A stretch of DNA of 64,000 nt from Streptomyces griseiscabiei (GCF_020010925.1 NZ_JAGJBZ010000003.1:186001-250000); one strand, 5' to 3'. Counted from the first letter of the stretch, positions 33,601 through 43,995 are shown. Notes: generated from the letters alone by a model not told the origin. Numbers and translations: made by a program.

Positions 33601-33982
33601 GGAAGCCGCCGCTGTCGATGTCGTACTGCACCGGGACGTTCAGCAACTGTTGAAGCGAAGTCGTGGTGCCGGTGGTGTAATCCGTCCACAGGAGCCGGTC
33701 GTCGCCCTCCTGGGCCCAAAGGAAGCCGCTGGTCCCCGCGTTGAGGATCTGCGTGGCCCTGGGGACGGCACGCGGGGCGGCGGGCAGCACGACCTCTCCC
33801 GCAGCAGGAGGCTGCGGGAGGGCTTCCGCCGACGACGGCAGTGCGGCGAGCGGAAGGCTCAGAGCCAGCGCCGTCGCGAGGACGGCCGCTCTACGTGCCA
33901 CCGGCGGGCCGAGGCGTGGTGGGCGTGAGCCAAGAGCCGGTCTGTGTCTGTGTCGGCGTCGGCGTCGGCCGAATCGGGCCAC
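30689..33982 (-). CDS. Secreted VCBS/FG-GAP repeat protein (first of a tandem pair)
   Basis: This large exported protein (1097 residues) has a signal peptide (basic start VARFGRRRRRH, core AAVLATALALSLPLAALP, cleavage near SSAEA). An N-terminal beta-propeller-like region of about 700 residues follows, then a FlgD/Ig-like domain (TWTLTAQPADG). The C-terminus has five FG-GAP/VCBS units such as GDLNGDGVGDLLVQDKSNNLYRY, whose DxNxDG loops bind calcium. The GTG start has AGGAGGA upstream. The same layout is found in the neighbour at 34305, so they are paralogues. Function is unknown, and adhesion or polymer binding is possible. An att scar lies about 120 bp beyond its stop. Confidence 0.85.
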   Translation of the reverse strand: MARFGRRRRRHRHRPALGSRPPRLGPPVARRAAVLATALALSLPLAALPSSAEALPQPPAAGEVVLPAAPRAVPRATQILNAGTSGFLWAQEGDDRLLWTDYTTGTTTSLQQLLNVPVQYDIDSGGFREAASFQPGYYGDGSDTVALYSKEEAQVTLVQATGASGGSTVVPVPEYHAYQGTFGSTVLTSTSGVNGGLGAYQLWRVEDGGGTGQTPVTGLPDRAGNFVVEDGDARSVLLSYDTAEDDWSHWGIVDLATGVFTTLPDRIDPENGWEVTGFQLGTDSVLRLRSGRGKADLYDRDDLSTAPRTFDTGALSHQAAYGIVGDELLGLEPVSPGDNKYRGQPLWALTSDGTETDLTKVMDPAGHGIVQAPDGSVLVAGAGQYVERGDLDWGVYRIARAADGSVARSRLTTVQPMPAQIHGLSLGSGILSRADNSTSYEPNTILGAYRSTWFSTSGTPTVTKATVDGLINGSDGDCSADTPHCIRMFADGTGRHGRRNATESGLTMLRSNGATAWGPTLDTGDDAPRLNNLSGRYAVVNSASSGYQYIGEFADGSAGRVLLKRDRVAAAVWGNTLWSGAATGGKVTATRLPSGTAVESFTTRDGCTPTSLQAVGRWVYWTCEESLGDSQGAGVYDRIAKRTTTAPAGRVLLGDGYLVERVAGTWSGSGLTLIDLHDGLPSSGSHTDLPSRKLADWTDIGRDNLNAGTSWTVDRFGGGAAYADREQRVHLVPTGVPASALSAIDSTVTPRAASWSGTWWLSKPATSWKVVVRHKASGTTVRTVSGSAARGLLTAAWDGKDSAGRLVTNGTYTWTLTAQPADGQGTALALSGTIGVTAGAAAPHDYAGNDGIGDILTLNSSGTLTVQRGTGTGSLGSKVSGSGWPTTARFVPLGNLGGDRCNDVLVRLSSGALRAYRPACGKALTPSTPYTTLATSGWNQYDLLTSPGDVSRDGRPDLIARNASTGAVYLYKGTSTGKLSARVKLYGNWKAYKKVVGAGDLNGDGVGDLLVQDKSNNLYRYDGTGGGTFKARVKLFSNWGASYNTVVAAGDITGDGRTDLVSRDTSGNLFRHGGDSKGSFGGRVKIATGWQGYKAVV

Positions 33983-34219
33983 CGTTCCTCCTGAAAGGCA
34001 AGAAGGCATGGCGGGGGCGTACGGCAACGCCCTGACATTTTCCCCGGCCCCCCGGCCGCTCCCCCCCCACGCGCGTGAGGGGGAGCCTAACAGCATGTCC
34101 ATGACCGGAGCTGGGCGGTGGATGGCACTGCGGGTTCCGACCCGACCGCCGACCGCCAGGACGCGATCCCCAGTGCCAAGTCCTCTACGGCGAGGCCGAC
34201 TTGAACGGCCGTCGCCTAC

Positions 34220-34240
34220 GGGTGACGAGCACCGAACTCG
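34220..34240 (-). other. Degenerate att-like sequence between the two VCBS genes
   Basis: GGGTGACGAG-CAC-CGAACTCG matches the att core GGGTGACGAG-AAT-CGAACTCG in 18 of 21 positions. It lies about 65 bp beyond the stop of the second VCBS gene, a placement similar to copy C behind the first. Chance cannot be excluded. Confidence 0.35.
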
Positions 34241-34304
34241 GTGAGCTCGCGGACGCTGTGGTCAGGGGCTTGGCACTCCCTCGGACGCGACCTGTCACGA
34301 GCGG

Positions 34305-37300
34305 TCAGTACAGGGCCTTGTAACCCTGCCACCCACCACCGATCCCGGTGCGAGAGCCGAAGGATCCCCTGCCGTCGCCGTTGTTGCGCCACAGCTTGCC
34401 GGAGGTGTCGCGGGAGACGAGGTCCGCCTCCCCGTCCCCGGTGATGTCGCCGGCGCCCACCACGACGTTGTAGGAGGCACCCCAGTTGTCGGCCACCTTG
34501 ACCCGCGCCCTGAAGCCACCGGTCGCCGTGCCCGCGTACCGCCACAGCTTGTTCGACCTGTCCTGTGCCAGCAGGTCTCCGTACCCGTCACCGTTGAGAT
34601 CGCCGACACCGACGATCTTCTTGTAGCCGGACCACTTGGAGAAGAGCTTCACCCGGGCCGAGAGCTTTCCGCCGGTGGTGGCCTTGTACAGGTAGACGTC
34701 ACCGGTGGACGCGCGGCGGGCGATCAGATCCGCCCGGCCGTCCCCGGTGATGTCGCCCGGTGAGGTCAGCACGTCGTACTGGTTCCAGCCCGACGCTCCC
34801 AGCGTGGTGTACGGCGTGGAGGTCGTCAGGGCTTTGCCGCACCCGGGGCGGTACGCCCGCAGCGCACCGCCGGCGAACCGTACGAGCACGTCGTTGCAGC
34901 GGTCACCGTTCAGGTCTCCGAACGGCACCATCGTGATCGAGGCCGGCCAGTCCGAGGCCGAGGTCTTCGTCGAGAACTTCCCGGCGCCGTCACCGCGATG
35001 CAGGGAGAGCGCGCCCTTCGAGGTGAGCGTGAGGAGGTCACCGATGCCGTCGGACCCGACATGGTCGCGTCGCACCGCGGCGCCACCGGTCAGCTTCAGC
35101 GTGCCGGACGCCGTCGCCGACGCACCGTGCTTGTCGGCCGGGGCCACCGTCAGCGTCCAGCTGTACGTGCCGTTGGGCACGAACGCGCCCGTAGACGTCC
35201 TGCCGTTCCAGGACGTACGGACCGCGTCGTGCGCGGCTCCACCGGACAGCGTGCGCACGGTGGCCCCGGTCGCCTTGTTCCTGAGCGCCAGCGTCCACGA
35301 CGCGGCCGGCTTCGACAGCCACCATGTGCCGTCCCACGAGGACGACGATGCCACCAGGTCGACCGAAGGTTCTGTCCTCGCTCCCAGGACCGCGATGTCC
35401 GTGGCGGGGACACCACTGCGCAGAACGTGGACGTCCTGCGAGGCCGGGTTCACGTAGCCGACCAGGCCGTTGTACGGATCGACGTCCCACTTACCGGACT
35501 TGGCCGCCAGGGTCCGGCTCACCGCGGAGCCGCTCGTGACGTCCGTGAGGGTCAGCGCTCCGGACGTGGAGTCACGCGTGACCAGGAAGCCGTCGCCCAG
35601 GCGCGTCTCTCCACCGGTGGGCACGGCGATGAGCGTCTTCTTGCGGATGTCGTACACGGTGGCCTTCGGCACGCTGCCCTGGGGAGAGGAGCACGAGCCG
35701 GACCAGTACACCCAGCGTCCCACCACCTGGAGGTCGCCCAAACGGCAGCCGCTGCCGACCAGCCGGAACGACGTGATCGTGTCGCCCGAACGCATCTCCC
35801 TGGCCGTGACCGTGCCGTCGTCCCTGTTCAACGTCCACAGCGCTTCCCCCCACAGGGCGGAGGGGGCCGCACCGGCCGCGCCCGTGCGGGTGAGCACGAC
35901 CTTGCGTGTGTCGAGATCCGCCACCGTCAGGCCGTCTCCCGAGGGCGTGGGCCCGCGCCAGGCCGCATACCGGCCCGCGACGTCCACGAGGCCATGGTTG
36001 TCCTGGAGGCCCGAGGCCATCACGGTGCCGGGGAGGGACTGACCCCGATCCAGGACGGAAACCTCCCCGGCCCTGTTCCGGATGACCGCCCGGCCGTCGC
36101 CCGTACCCATCAGGTCGGGACAGTCCCCATGGTCCCCGGCCATGATCCCGCACATCGGGGCCGCTCCCCGGTCCGTGCGGGTGCCCGCCGTCAGGGCGTC
36201 CGCCGTGCTCAGCGAGCGGCTGTACAGGCGCGTCGCCTGGTCGCCGGACTCGTACGTCATCAGCTCACCGCCGCTCAGATCCAGCGACTCGATCCCCAAG
36301 GGCACAGGGGGGAGGTCCACGATCCGGCGGGCCCGGGGCAGACCGTCGGCCCCCGCCTCGACCTTGGCGACGCCGTAGTCCGATGAGGACTCGCCACCGG
36401 CGAGGACCAGGCCGCCGTCGGGGCTCACGACGGCGGTGGGATCGGCGCGCTTGAGCAGGGGCAGCTCCGCGGAGCCGTCGAAGGGCAGCGCCGAAACGCT
36501 CCAGACCGATGAACCGTCGCGCCGCGCGACGACGAGTGCGTCACCGACGACACCGAGGACCACGTTCCCCGAAGTGCGGGGGAACGCGACCTCGTGCGTG
36601 GGCGCATCCCAGGCACCCTGGGCGTACACCCGCACCTTGGACGTGCCGAACCAGCCGGCCAGGTAGTCGGATCCCACCACGGTGCCCGTGTTCGCCAGCA
36701 GCGGCGGCAGTATCGTGGCGACACCGGTCTCCGCATCCACCCAGGCGTACCGGAGGACCCGGTCCGGGCCGTCGTACCCGTAGTAGTTGACGAGGATGCC
36801 GGAGGCCGAACCCCTGGTGAAGAAGGGGAAGACCGCTCCGTCCGGGAGTCCGGTCACAGGTCTCTGCACCGTGCTGCCGTTCTCGTCGCGCAGCAGGAAC
36901 AGCCCGGTCCGTTCCCCACCTGTCGACGTGCTGGTCAGGACAGTGCGTCCGTACGTCTGCATGTACCTCTGGCCCGCCGGGATGGTCACCGTCTCCGTCG
37001 TACCGGTTCCCATGTCCCGGAGCAGGACGTTCCCACCACTGGTCTGGGACGGGCGCAGGGCGACGACGTCCGAAGCGGTGCCGTATGACCCCGCGGTGCG
37101 CGGTTCGAGTCGCTCGCCACCTGCGACCGGCTTTCGGCTGCCGTCGTAGCCGGTCCACCAGAGGCCGTAACCCTCGGCGGTGGAACGGTACTCAAGGAAG
37201 CCGGTGGCCCCCGCGCTCTGCAGATACGCCGTGCGCGGAGTCGCGCGCATGGTGGCCGGAACGATGATCTCCGTCGCGGTATCCGCGTGCGCGGGCGCCA

Positions 37301-37379
37301 CCAGTGGCACGGCGGACACAGAGAGCGCCAACCCGATGACCGTGACCAGGCAGCCACGCACGAAGGAACGACGAGTCAC
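34305..37379 (-). CDS. Secreted VCBS/FG-GAP repeat protein (second of a tandem pair)
   Basis: This 1024-residue exported protein has the same domain order as the one at 30689: signal peptide (VTRRSFVRGCLVTVIGLALS, cleavage near APAHA), a long beta-rich region, the Ig/FlgD-like TYSWTLTVAPADKHG, and C-terminal VCBS units ending in WQGYKALY. The close match of the last 350 residues with the neighbour (WNQYDVLTSPGDITGDGRADLIARRAS against WNQYDLLTSPGDVSRDGRPDLIARNAS) shows duplication. The first 600 residues have diverged much more. GGGGAGGGGAAG precedes the GTG start. Confidence 0.85.
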   Translation of the reverse strand: MTRRSFVRGCLVTVIGLALSVSAVPLVAPAHADTATEIIVPATMRATPRTAYLQSAGATGFLEYRSTAEGYGLWWTGYDGSRKPVAGGERLEPRTAGSYGTASDVVALRPSQTSGGNVLLRDMGTGTTETVTIPAGQRYMQTYGRTVLTSTSTGGERTGLFLLRDENGSTVQRPVTGLPDGAVFPFFTRGSASGILVNYYGYDGPDRVLRYAWVDAETGVATILPPLLANTGTVVGSDYLAGWFGTSKVRVYAQGAWDAPTHEVAFPRTSGNVVLGVVGDALVVARRDGSSVWSVSALPFDGSAELPLLKRADPTAVVSPDGGLVLAGGESSSDYGVAKVEAGADGLPRARRIVDLPPVPLGIESLDLSGGELMTYESGDQATRLYSRSLSTADALTAGTRTDRGAAPMCGIMAGDHGDCPDLMGTGDGRAVIRNRAGEVSVLDRGQSLPGTVMASGLQDNHGLVDVAGRYAAWRGPTPSGDGLTVADLDTRKVVLTRTGAAGAAPSALWGEALWTLNRDDGTVTAREMRSGDTITSFRLVGSGCRLGDLQVVGRWVYWSGSCSSPQGSVPKATVYDIRKKTLIAVPTGGETRLGDGFLVTRDSTSGALTLTDVTSGSAVSRTLAAKSGKWDVDPYNGLVGYVNPASQDVHVLRSGVPATDIAVLGARTEPSVDLVASSSSWDGTWWLSKPAASWTLALRNKATGATVRTLSGGAAHDAVRTSWNGRTSTGAFVPNGTYSWTLTVAPADKHGASATASGTLKLTGGAAVRRDHVGSDGIGDLLTLTSKGALSLHRGDGAGKFSTKTSASDWPASITMVPFGDLNGDRCNDVLVRFAGGALRAYRPGCGKALTTSTPYTTLGASGWNQYDVLTSPGDITGDGRADLIARRASTGDVYLYKATTGGKLSARVKLFSKWSGYKKIVGVGDLNGDGYGDLLAQDRSNKLWRYAGTATGGFRARVKVADNWGASYNVVVGAGDITGDGEADLVSRDTSGKLWRNNGDGRGSFGSRTGIGGGWQGYKALY

Positions 37380-37675
37380 TTGCTTCCCCTCCCCGACGGA
37401 GGGCCCCATCCCCCCGAACAAGCGGGCGGATACTAGCACCGGTTGAAGACGGATGACCTTGCTGAACCGGTTGGCCGACCCGGGACTTCGGTCGGCGTCA
37501 CCGCCGCTGTGCACACACGAGGTTCAGACCTGCGGAGGACAGCAGGCTGAGGTCACCTGACGCGGAGAAGTATCGGACCGCCCCACGAATCCGCAGCTCA
37601 AGCCGGTCTTCCGAGACTGGATGCGTTGCGCGCACGGCTACCGTCCAGGAGCCGTGCCCTCTACGCGCCCGATCC

Positions 37676-37711
37676 TCGAACTCGCGCTCTCAGCTTGGGA
37701 AGCGATGGCGC
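37676..37711 (-). other. Attachment-site scar from tRNA-Gly with element flank (copy B)
   Basis: 36 bases are identical to 46100-46135. They include the anticodon loop (TTCCCAA on the minus strand), the anticodon 3' stem and part of the T-arm, plus the element-side flank CGATGGCGC. A second shared motif, TTGACCGTGGTTGT, follows at 37787-37800, the same distance (about 76 bp) as in the 46.1-kb copy. Confidence 0.75.
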
Positions 37712-38437
37712 CTGCGTAGAGGTAGGGCCTCTGATCTGGGAAATTCGTTGTCAGGGGGCAGGTGTGAGGGGCTGGTTGCACCGTTGTTGACCGTGGTTGT
37801 CGGCTCTGAAGGGCATGCTATGGGCACGAAGCAGGGATGGGGGGAGAGAGCAGGGCTTCCGGCTGGCCCACAGCGACCGGGAGTGGCTCCGCCTCGAACG
37901 GCAGCCGCGTGGGGCCGTCGCGGCTGCACACATGGCGCCTTCATGGATGCAGTGGCCCGCATCAAGCGTCCTGCTGCGGGTTGAGGACCCCTTGGCCCTT
38001 GCCGACGAACGAGAGAAGGCCGCTGGCGACGTCGTCGGCCGTGTAGGAGAACTCCCTTTCCGGAGACCCTCCGGGCCACCCACCATCCCGTCCGTCCCGC
38101 GCCCGCCGGCCCCCTCGTGCCCGGCCACGGCGACGACCTCCGCCGCACCGCCCGTTCACGCCCTGTTCCGAACGGTTCCGCGGCCACGGCCGTAGCACCC
38201 ACCCGCCTGCCGATCGCCCGCCTGCCGATCGCCCGTCCGCCCCGTCGGTGTCGCCCTCCTGCGGATCCGCCGGATCCGCCGGACCCGCCCGTCCGGCGGT
38301 TCCGAGCCAACGGGGCCGCCCGACGCGCCCGCGCCCAGCGACTCCGCCTCCCTCGCGGGGCGGTCGGAGGGGGAAGGCCGGGAGCGGTCCGGCCGACCCC
38401 TTCGGCTCGCCGTCCTCCAGGAGCCCGGTGGAGCCCC
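37712..38437. other. Gene-free accessory DNA
   Basis: No convincing coding sequence is seen. The stretch contains the att-arm motif at 37787, a short repeat of CCGCCTGCCGATCGCC (38209-38240) and several open frames without codon-position bias or ribosome binding sites. It looks like decayed integration-element DNA. Confidence 0.5.
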
Positions 38438-38728
38438 GTGGAGCCCGCTCGTACTAAAACGGCAACAGAGGCGGAGCCCGCCGAGGAGTCGGACGAGGGG
38501 GTCGAGGTGGTACCCGAGGCGGACGCCCCGGCCGCCGAGAGCCGGCCCGCGCAGCTGCCGGCGGCCACTCACCGGATCGGCACCGGGACCCTCCTCGACC
38601 TCGCCGACCGGCGGATTCCCTTGCTCGCACTGGGCGTGGGACCGGCTCCGGTGGGCCTCGGCATCGGCTTCCCCGGGGTGCGGACGCGCGGCCGCCGAGC
38701 GGCTCGCGACGGCCCGGGTCCCCCTTGA
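38438..38728 (+). CDS. Possible small membrane protein
   Basis: From GTG 38438 the frame encodes 96 residues: an acidic N-terminus (ATEAEPAEESDEGVEVVPEA), then RIPLLALGVGPAPVGLGIGFPGVRTRGRR, which reads like a C-terminal hydrophobic helix with a basic stop-transfer tail. AGGAG at 38419-38423 is too far away for a good SD. It could be the 3' remnant of a secreted sortase-type protein. Low certainty. Confidence 0.3.
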   Translation: MEPARTKTATEAEPAEESDEGVEVVPEADAPAAESRPAQLPAATHRIGTGTLLDLADRRIPLLALGVGPAPVGLGIGFPGVRTRGRRAARDGPGPP

Positions 38729-38784
38729 GTCGGACCTCCGGGGTCCACCTCAGGACGCTTGTCCACCCGGACTTACTCGGTATA

Positions 38785-38797
38785 CATACTCAGTATG
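38785..38797. promoter_or_regulatory. Palindrome over the padR start codon, probable autoregulatory operator
   Basis: CATACT-C-AGTATG is a perfect palindrome whose right arm contains the ATG start. A second related half, TACTCGGTATAC, lies immediately upstream (38773-38784). TATACA at 38781-38786 can serve as -10, giving a leaderless transcript. PadR proteins usually bind such AT-rich dyads over their own promoter. Confidence 0.65.
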
Positions 38798-39457
38798 TCC
38801 ATCCGCCACGGGCTTCTCGCCCTCCTCGAACGCGGCCCGCGCTACGGTTCACAGCTCCGTACGGAGTTCGAGTCCCGCACCGGCTCCACCTGGCCGCTCA
38901 ACGTGGGTCAGGTCTACACGACGCTCAGCCGGCTCGAACGCGACGGCATGGTCGTACAGGACGGCGAGGACGAGGCCGGCCACTCGCTCTACGCGATCAC
39001 CGACAGCGGTCGCGTCGAACTGCGCAGCTGGTTCGAGAACCCCGTCGACCGCACCAGCCCGGCCCGTGACGAGCTGGCCATCAAGCTGGCCATGGCCGTC
39101 GGGGCGCCCGGGGTCGACATCCGTGACGTCATCCAGTCCCAGCGCCGGCACACCGTGAAGGCCATGCAGGACTACACCCGGCTGAAGGCGCAGGCCCTCA
39201 CCACCGTGGAGAGGAACGGGGCCCGGGAGCGGGACGACATCGCCTGGCTCCTCGTCCTGGAGCAGCTGATCTTCCAGACCGAGGCCGAGGCGCGCTGGCT
39301 CGACCACTGCGAGTCCCGGCTGATCCGTCTCTCGTCGACCGCCCCGGCGGCGGGGCCGGAGCCGGCCTCGCCGGGAGCGGCGGCGGCAGCGGGAGCGGCG
39401 GGGATGGGAGCGCGGGCGGGGGCCGAGGCAGAGGAGGCCGCACACCACCGCCCGTGA
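38795..39457 (+). CDS. PadR-family transcriptional regulator
   Basis: This 220-residue regulator has the PadR winged-helix N-terminus (HGLLALLERGPRYGSQLRTEF, NVGQVYTTLSRLERDGMV) and a helical C-terminal dimerisation domain with LLVLEQLIFQTEAEARWLDHCE. A low-complexity Ala/Gly/Glu tail follows. It precedes an ABC transporter in the same direction, the usual arrangement in which PadR represses an exporter until an inducer binds. Confidence 0.9.
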   Translation: MSIRHGLLALLERGPRYGSQLRTEFESRTGSTWPLNVGQVYTTLSRLERDGMVVQDGEDEAGHSLYAITDSGRVELRSWFENPVDRTSPARDELAIKLAMAVGAPGVDIRDVIQSQRRHTVKAMQDYTRLKAQALTTVERNGARERDDIAWLLVLEQLIFQTEAEARWLDHCESRLIRLSSTAPAAGPEPASPGAAAAAGAAGMGARAGAEAEEAAHHRP

Positions 39458-39469
39458 CGTCCACCCTTC

Positions 39470-39650
39470 ACGACCGGCCCTGACCACCCGAACGACCGGG
39501 TCCACCCCAACGACCGGGTCCACAGGGCCGACCGGATCCACAGGGCCGACCGAGTCCACCGGGTCCACCCGACCACCCGCCCCACCCGACCACCCGCCCC
39601 ACCGGGTCCATCCGCCCCACCGGGTCCACCCGACCCACCCGAAGACTCCG
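39470..39650. repeat. Repeat-rich spacer between padR and the ABC genes
   Basis: The 292-bp spacer contains many copies of ACCGGGTCCAC and GACCACCCGCCCC-type units (for example ACGACCGGGTCCAC twice near 39490 and 39510, and CCCCACCGGGTCCA twice near 39598 and 39616). Period lengths are irregular (12-22 bp). No ORF with a start signal is present before the ABC gene. Confidence 0.7.
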
Positions 39651-39749
39651 AACCACCCGACCAGACCCATACCGTACGCACGGCGCTGCCAACGACCGTC
39701 CGTCGCACCGACGTCCGGCCGTTCGCCGACGTACGCCCGAGGGGGAACC

Positions 39750-40483
<734 letters not shown>

Positions 40484-40487
<4 letters not shown>

Positions 40488-43348
40488 CGACCTGGTTCCA
40501 CTCCTGGCGGGCCGCGGTCCGCATCGCCCGCCGTGACGCCTGGCGCTCCAAGGGCCGCAGCTTCCTCGTCCTCGCCATGATCGCGCTGCCGATCCTGGGC
40601 GTGAGCGCCCTGGACCTGACCCTGCGCAGCGCCGAACTCACCCCCGCGCAGCGGATGGAGCGCACCCTGGGTGCCGCCGACGCTCGCTTCTCCGACGCCG
40701 GAACGGCCGGCGTGGCCATCCTGCAGGACCCTGAGGGCGAGCAGCACACCCCGGCCGGGGACTACGACTCGCCGGGCACGTCCTGGCCCGACGGACCGAC
40801 CGATGTCACCAAGGCCATCCCGGCCGGTTCGACGGTACTGACCGACAGCAGGGGCAGCGCCAAGCTGACCACCAGGCACGGTCTGCTCCAGGCCGAGGTC
40901 CGTGAGCTGGCCGCCGCCGATCCCGTCGCCCGGGGCATCATGCGGCTGCAGGAGGGCCGCTTCCCCGAGAAGAACGACGAGATCGCCGCCACCACCCGGT
41001 TCCTGGAGAGCAGCGGGCTGTCCGTCGGCTCCACCCTCACCGCCCGCGGCTTCGACCGCACCTATGTGATCAGCGGCTCGTACGAGCTGCCCAGCGACCT
41101 CAAGGCACAGCAGGTCAACGCCCTGCCGGGGGCCTTCCTCGCGCCGTACGCCGAGGCGGTCGAGAAGGCCGGACTGCCGAAGCCCGAGGACTCCACCACC
41201 TACCTGGTGAAGAAGTCCGGTGGTTTCACGTGGAACACGGTCCAGGCGATCAACGCCAAGGGCGTCCTGGTCACCTCGCGCGCCGTGGCCCTCGACCCGC
41301 CCGCCGACTCCGAGGTGCCGCTCTTCCAGAAGGAAGGCTGGGCCAACTACGAGAGCGGGGGCACCGACGCCGCCGCGCTCGCCGCCGTGGGCACGGTCGT
41401 CGGCCTGGCGATGCTGGAGATCTGCCTGCTCGCCGGTCCCGCCTTCGCCGTCGGCGCCCGCCGTTCCCGCCGCCAGCTGGGCCTGGTCGGCGCCAACGGC
41501 GGTGCCCGCAGCCACATCCGGGCCATCGTGCTGAGCGGCGGCCTCGTCATCGGCGTCGTGGCGGCCCTGGTCGGCATGGTCCTCGCCCTGATCCTGACCT
41601 TCGCCCTCCGGCCGCTCCTCGAGGACTACATGGGACAGCGGTTCGGCGGCTTCACCGTCAGACCGCTGGAACTGCTCGCCATCGCCGCGCTCGCCGTCCT
41701 CACAGGCCTGCTCGCCGCGATCGTCCCGGCCGTCACCGCCTCCCGGCAGACCGTCCTGGCCTCCCTCACCGGCCGTCGCGGTGTGCGCCGCAGCAGCCGC
41801 GTGCTGCCGTTGATCGGCCTCGGCGCCGTCCTGCTCGGCGCGGTCATCGCCCTGTACGGCTCGGTCGTCTCCGACCAGTTCGTCCTGGTCGCGGGTGGCT
41901 CGGCCATCGCCGAGCTGGGTGTGGTCGCCCTGACGCCCGCCCTGGTCGGCCTGTTCGGCAGGGCCGGCCGCTGGCTGCCGCTCTCGCCGCGCCTCGCCCT
42001 GCGGGACGCCGTCCGCAACCGGGGCCGTACGGCACCCGCTGTCGCCGCCGTCCTGGCCGCCGTCGCGGGCACCGTCGCCGTCTCGACGTACGCCGCGAGC
42101 AGCGACGCCCAGAGTCAGGCCGAGTACCAGGCCGGCCTGCCGTACGGGGCCGTCGCCGCGCTCGTCACCGAGGAGGGCGGCCGGGACGTCCCCGAGGTCC
42201 GCGACGCCGTGCAGCGGACGCTGCCCGTCGACGTCCGCGCCGACGTGTTCCGGATCGCCGTCGGCAAGCCCGGCTGCGCCCCGTACGACGAGGGCGAGGG
42301 CTGTGGCCGCTTCGAGGTCGTCACCCCGCCGGCCAACGAGTGCCCGCTGTGGGTCAGCACCCCCGACGGCTCCGACCCCGCGGAGAAGTACAGCAAGGAG
42401 CAGCGGCGCGCGCTCGCCAAGGACTGGCGCTGCCTCTCGGACGGCGGCAACGGCATCTACGTCGACGGCGGTCTCCTCATCGCCGACGCCCCGCTCCTGA
42501 AGGTCCTCGGCATCGACGACCCGGGCGCCACCAAGGCCCTCGCCGACGGAAAGCTCGTCAGCTTCCACAAGCCCCAGGTCGACAGGAACGGCGCCGTCGG
42601 CATCAAGCTGATCACCGACCCGAAGGCCGCCGACCGCGCCGCCGAGCAGAACAAGCCGGTCCCGGGCGAGCTGAAGTCCTTCCCCGCCTACCAGGTGCCG
42701 GGCTCGCCCGACTCCTACGGAGTGCAGAGCGTGCTCAGCCCCGCCGCCGCCAAGGCCGCCGGACTGACCACCGTCCCCCTCGGCGCCTTCTTCAGCACCG
42801 ACCGGATCCCCAGCACCGAGGAGCGGCAGAAGCTCGACGCCGAGATCGCCAAGCTCGGCAGCAACGTCGAGCTGACCGTGGAGCAGGGCTGGGTCGACAA
42901 GAACGGGCTCGTCCTGCTCGCGCTGACCGTCTTCGCCGGCCTGGTCACCATCGGCGCGGCCGGCATCGCCACCGGTCTCGCCCAGGCCGACGCGGAGGCC
43001 GATCTCAAGACGCTCGCCGCGGTCGGAGCCCCGCCTTCGGTGCGCCGCATGCTCAGCGGCTTCCAGTGCGGTGTGGTCGCCGCGATGGGTGTGGTCCTCG
43101 GCTCGGCGGCCGGTGTCCTGCCCGCGGTCGGCCTGCGGCTCACCGAGGAGCGCGAGCAGTTGCGCTCCTACCAGGAGGCTCTCGACAACGGCTGGAGCGG
43201 CACCGGTGACGCCCCGCCGTACGTGCCGATCATCGTCCCCTGGGAGACACTCGCCGCCCTCCTGGTGGTCGTACCCCTCGGCGCCGCCCTGCTGGCCGCG
43301 CTGGTGACCCGCTCGCGCGGGGCGCTGGCCCGCCGCGCCGCGCACTGA
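40484..43348 (+). CDS. FtsX-like permease (two-module ABC permease)
   Basis: This 954-residue permease has an N-terminal helix, a large extracellular domain, three FtsX-type helices around residues 300-420, a further helix pair and a second extracellular domain. A final FtsX helix set near the C-terminus includes LALTVFAGLVTIGAAGIATGLA and LLVVVPLGAALLAALVTRSRGA. It forms an exporter or lipoprotein/peptide-handling pump with the ATPase at 39750. PadR-linked pumps of this type in Streptomyces are often responsive to antibiotics or peptides. No substrate is deducible. Confidence 0.92.
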
Positions 43349-43364
43349 GCCTCCGTCGCCGGAC

Positions 43365-43407
43365 CCTGCCCCTGGACGAGGGTGACTCACCCTCGTCCAG
43401 GGGCAGG
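43365..43407. terminator. Long hairpin terminator after the ABC permease gene
   Basis: A perfect 21-bp inverted repeat (left arm 43365-43385 beginning CCTGCCCCTGGACGAGGGTG, right arm 43387-43407) with one central base, 16 bp after the stop. Confidence 0.85.
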
Positions 43408-43995
43408 AGGCGGTCCCCGTCCCAAGGAATCTGCCCGAAGCCGCCCAGCGCTTCCGGGCCATCTCCACCTCCGGGCACGACGACCGCGTGGGCAGCGGCC
43501 CTGGCCCACCTGACAACTGCTGCTCTGCTTGAGCGACTTGGCCGACCTTCGCGCACCTCATGACCCAGTCACCGAGAACGCGTCTCGCGAGGGGAGGTGA
43601 TTCGGCCTCGTGGCGCCTGAAGCGGCACTCGAAGGCCCTTATATGCGTTACGCGCCCGCGACTTAGGAAACGCAGAGGGCCCAGCCGCATCGGCAACCGC
43701 CGCCGACATCCCCAACCCCGACGCGGGCAGCCCCGCCACCTGCGCAGCCTGACGTGGCTGAGCACGCGCAGAAAGGGCCCCGGCCTCCATCGCTTGGGAA
43801 CCAGGGCGCTTCTTGCGGTTCCAGTGGAAACGCGCGACACCGGGGTCAACACCGAAGCGTCGACGCGGCGTTGTCGACCCACCCCGCCACCCAGGAGCGA
43901 GCCGCCTCCCGCCGTATCCCGCACAAATTCTGGGCGGGGAAGGATCCGGAAACGCTAGTCTCGCCGCCCGTGCCCACCGCAGTCCTGGAGATCTC
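43408..43995. other. Gene-free DNA before the ParA-like gene
   Basis: No gene can be supported. At 43532-43563 the sequence AGCGACTTGGCCGACCTTCGC resembles AGCGACTTAGTCGCCATTCGC at 45869, so the pair brackets the ParA gene and the IS1182 remnant in direct orientation. A TAGTCT -10-like hexamer is present near 43955. Open frames here lack codon bias. Confidence 0.4.

Noticed and set aside
39470..39650. CRISPR or iteron array
   Set aside because: Unit lengths and spacing are irregular, there are no unique spacers of constant size, and no replication or cas gene is adjacent.
43560..43958. Plus-strand ORF before the ParA gene
   Set aside because: Arg/Pro-rich, no ribosome binding site, no codon-position bias and no recognisable domain.
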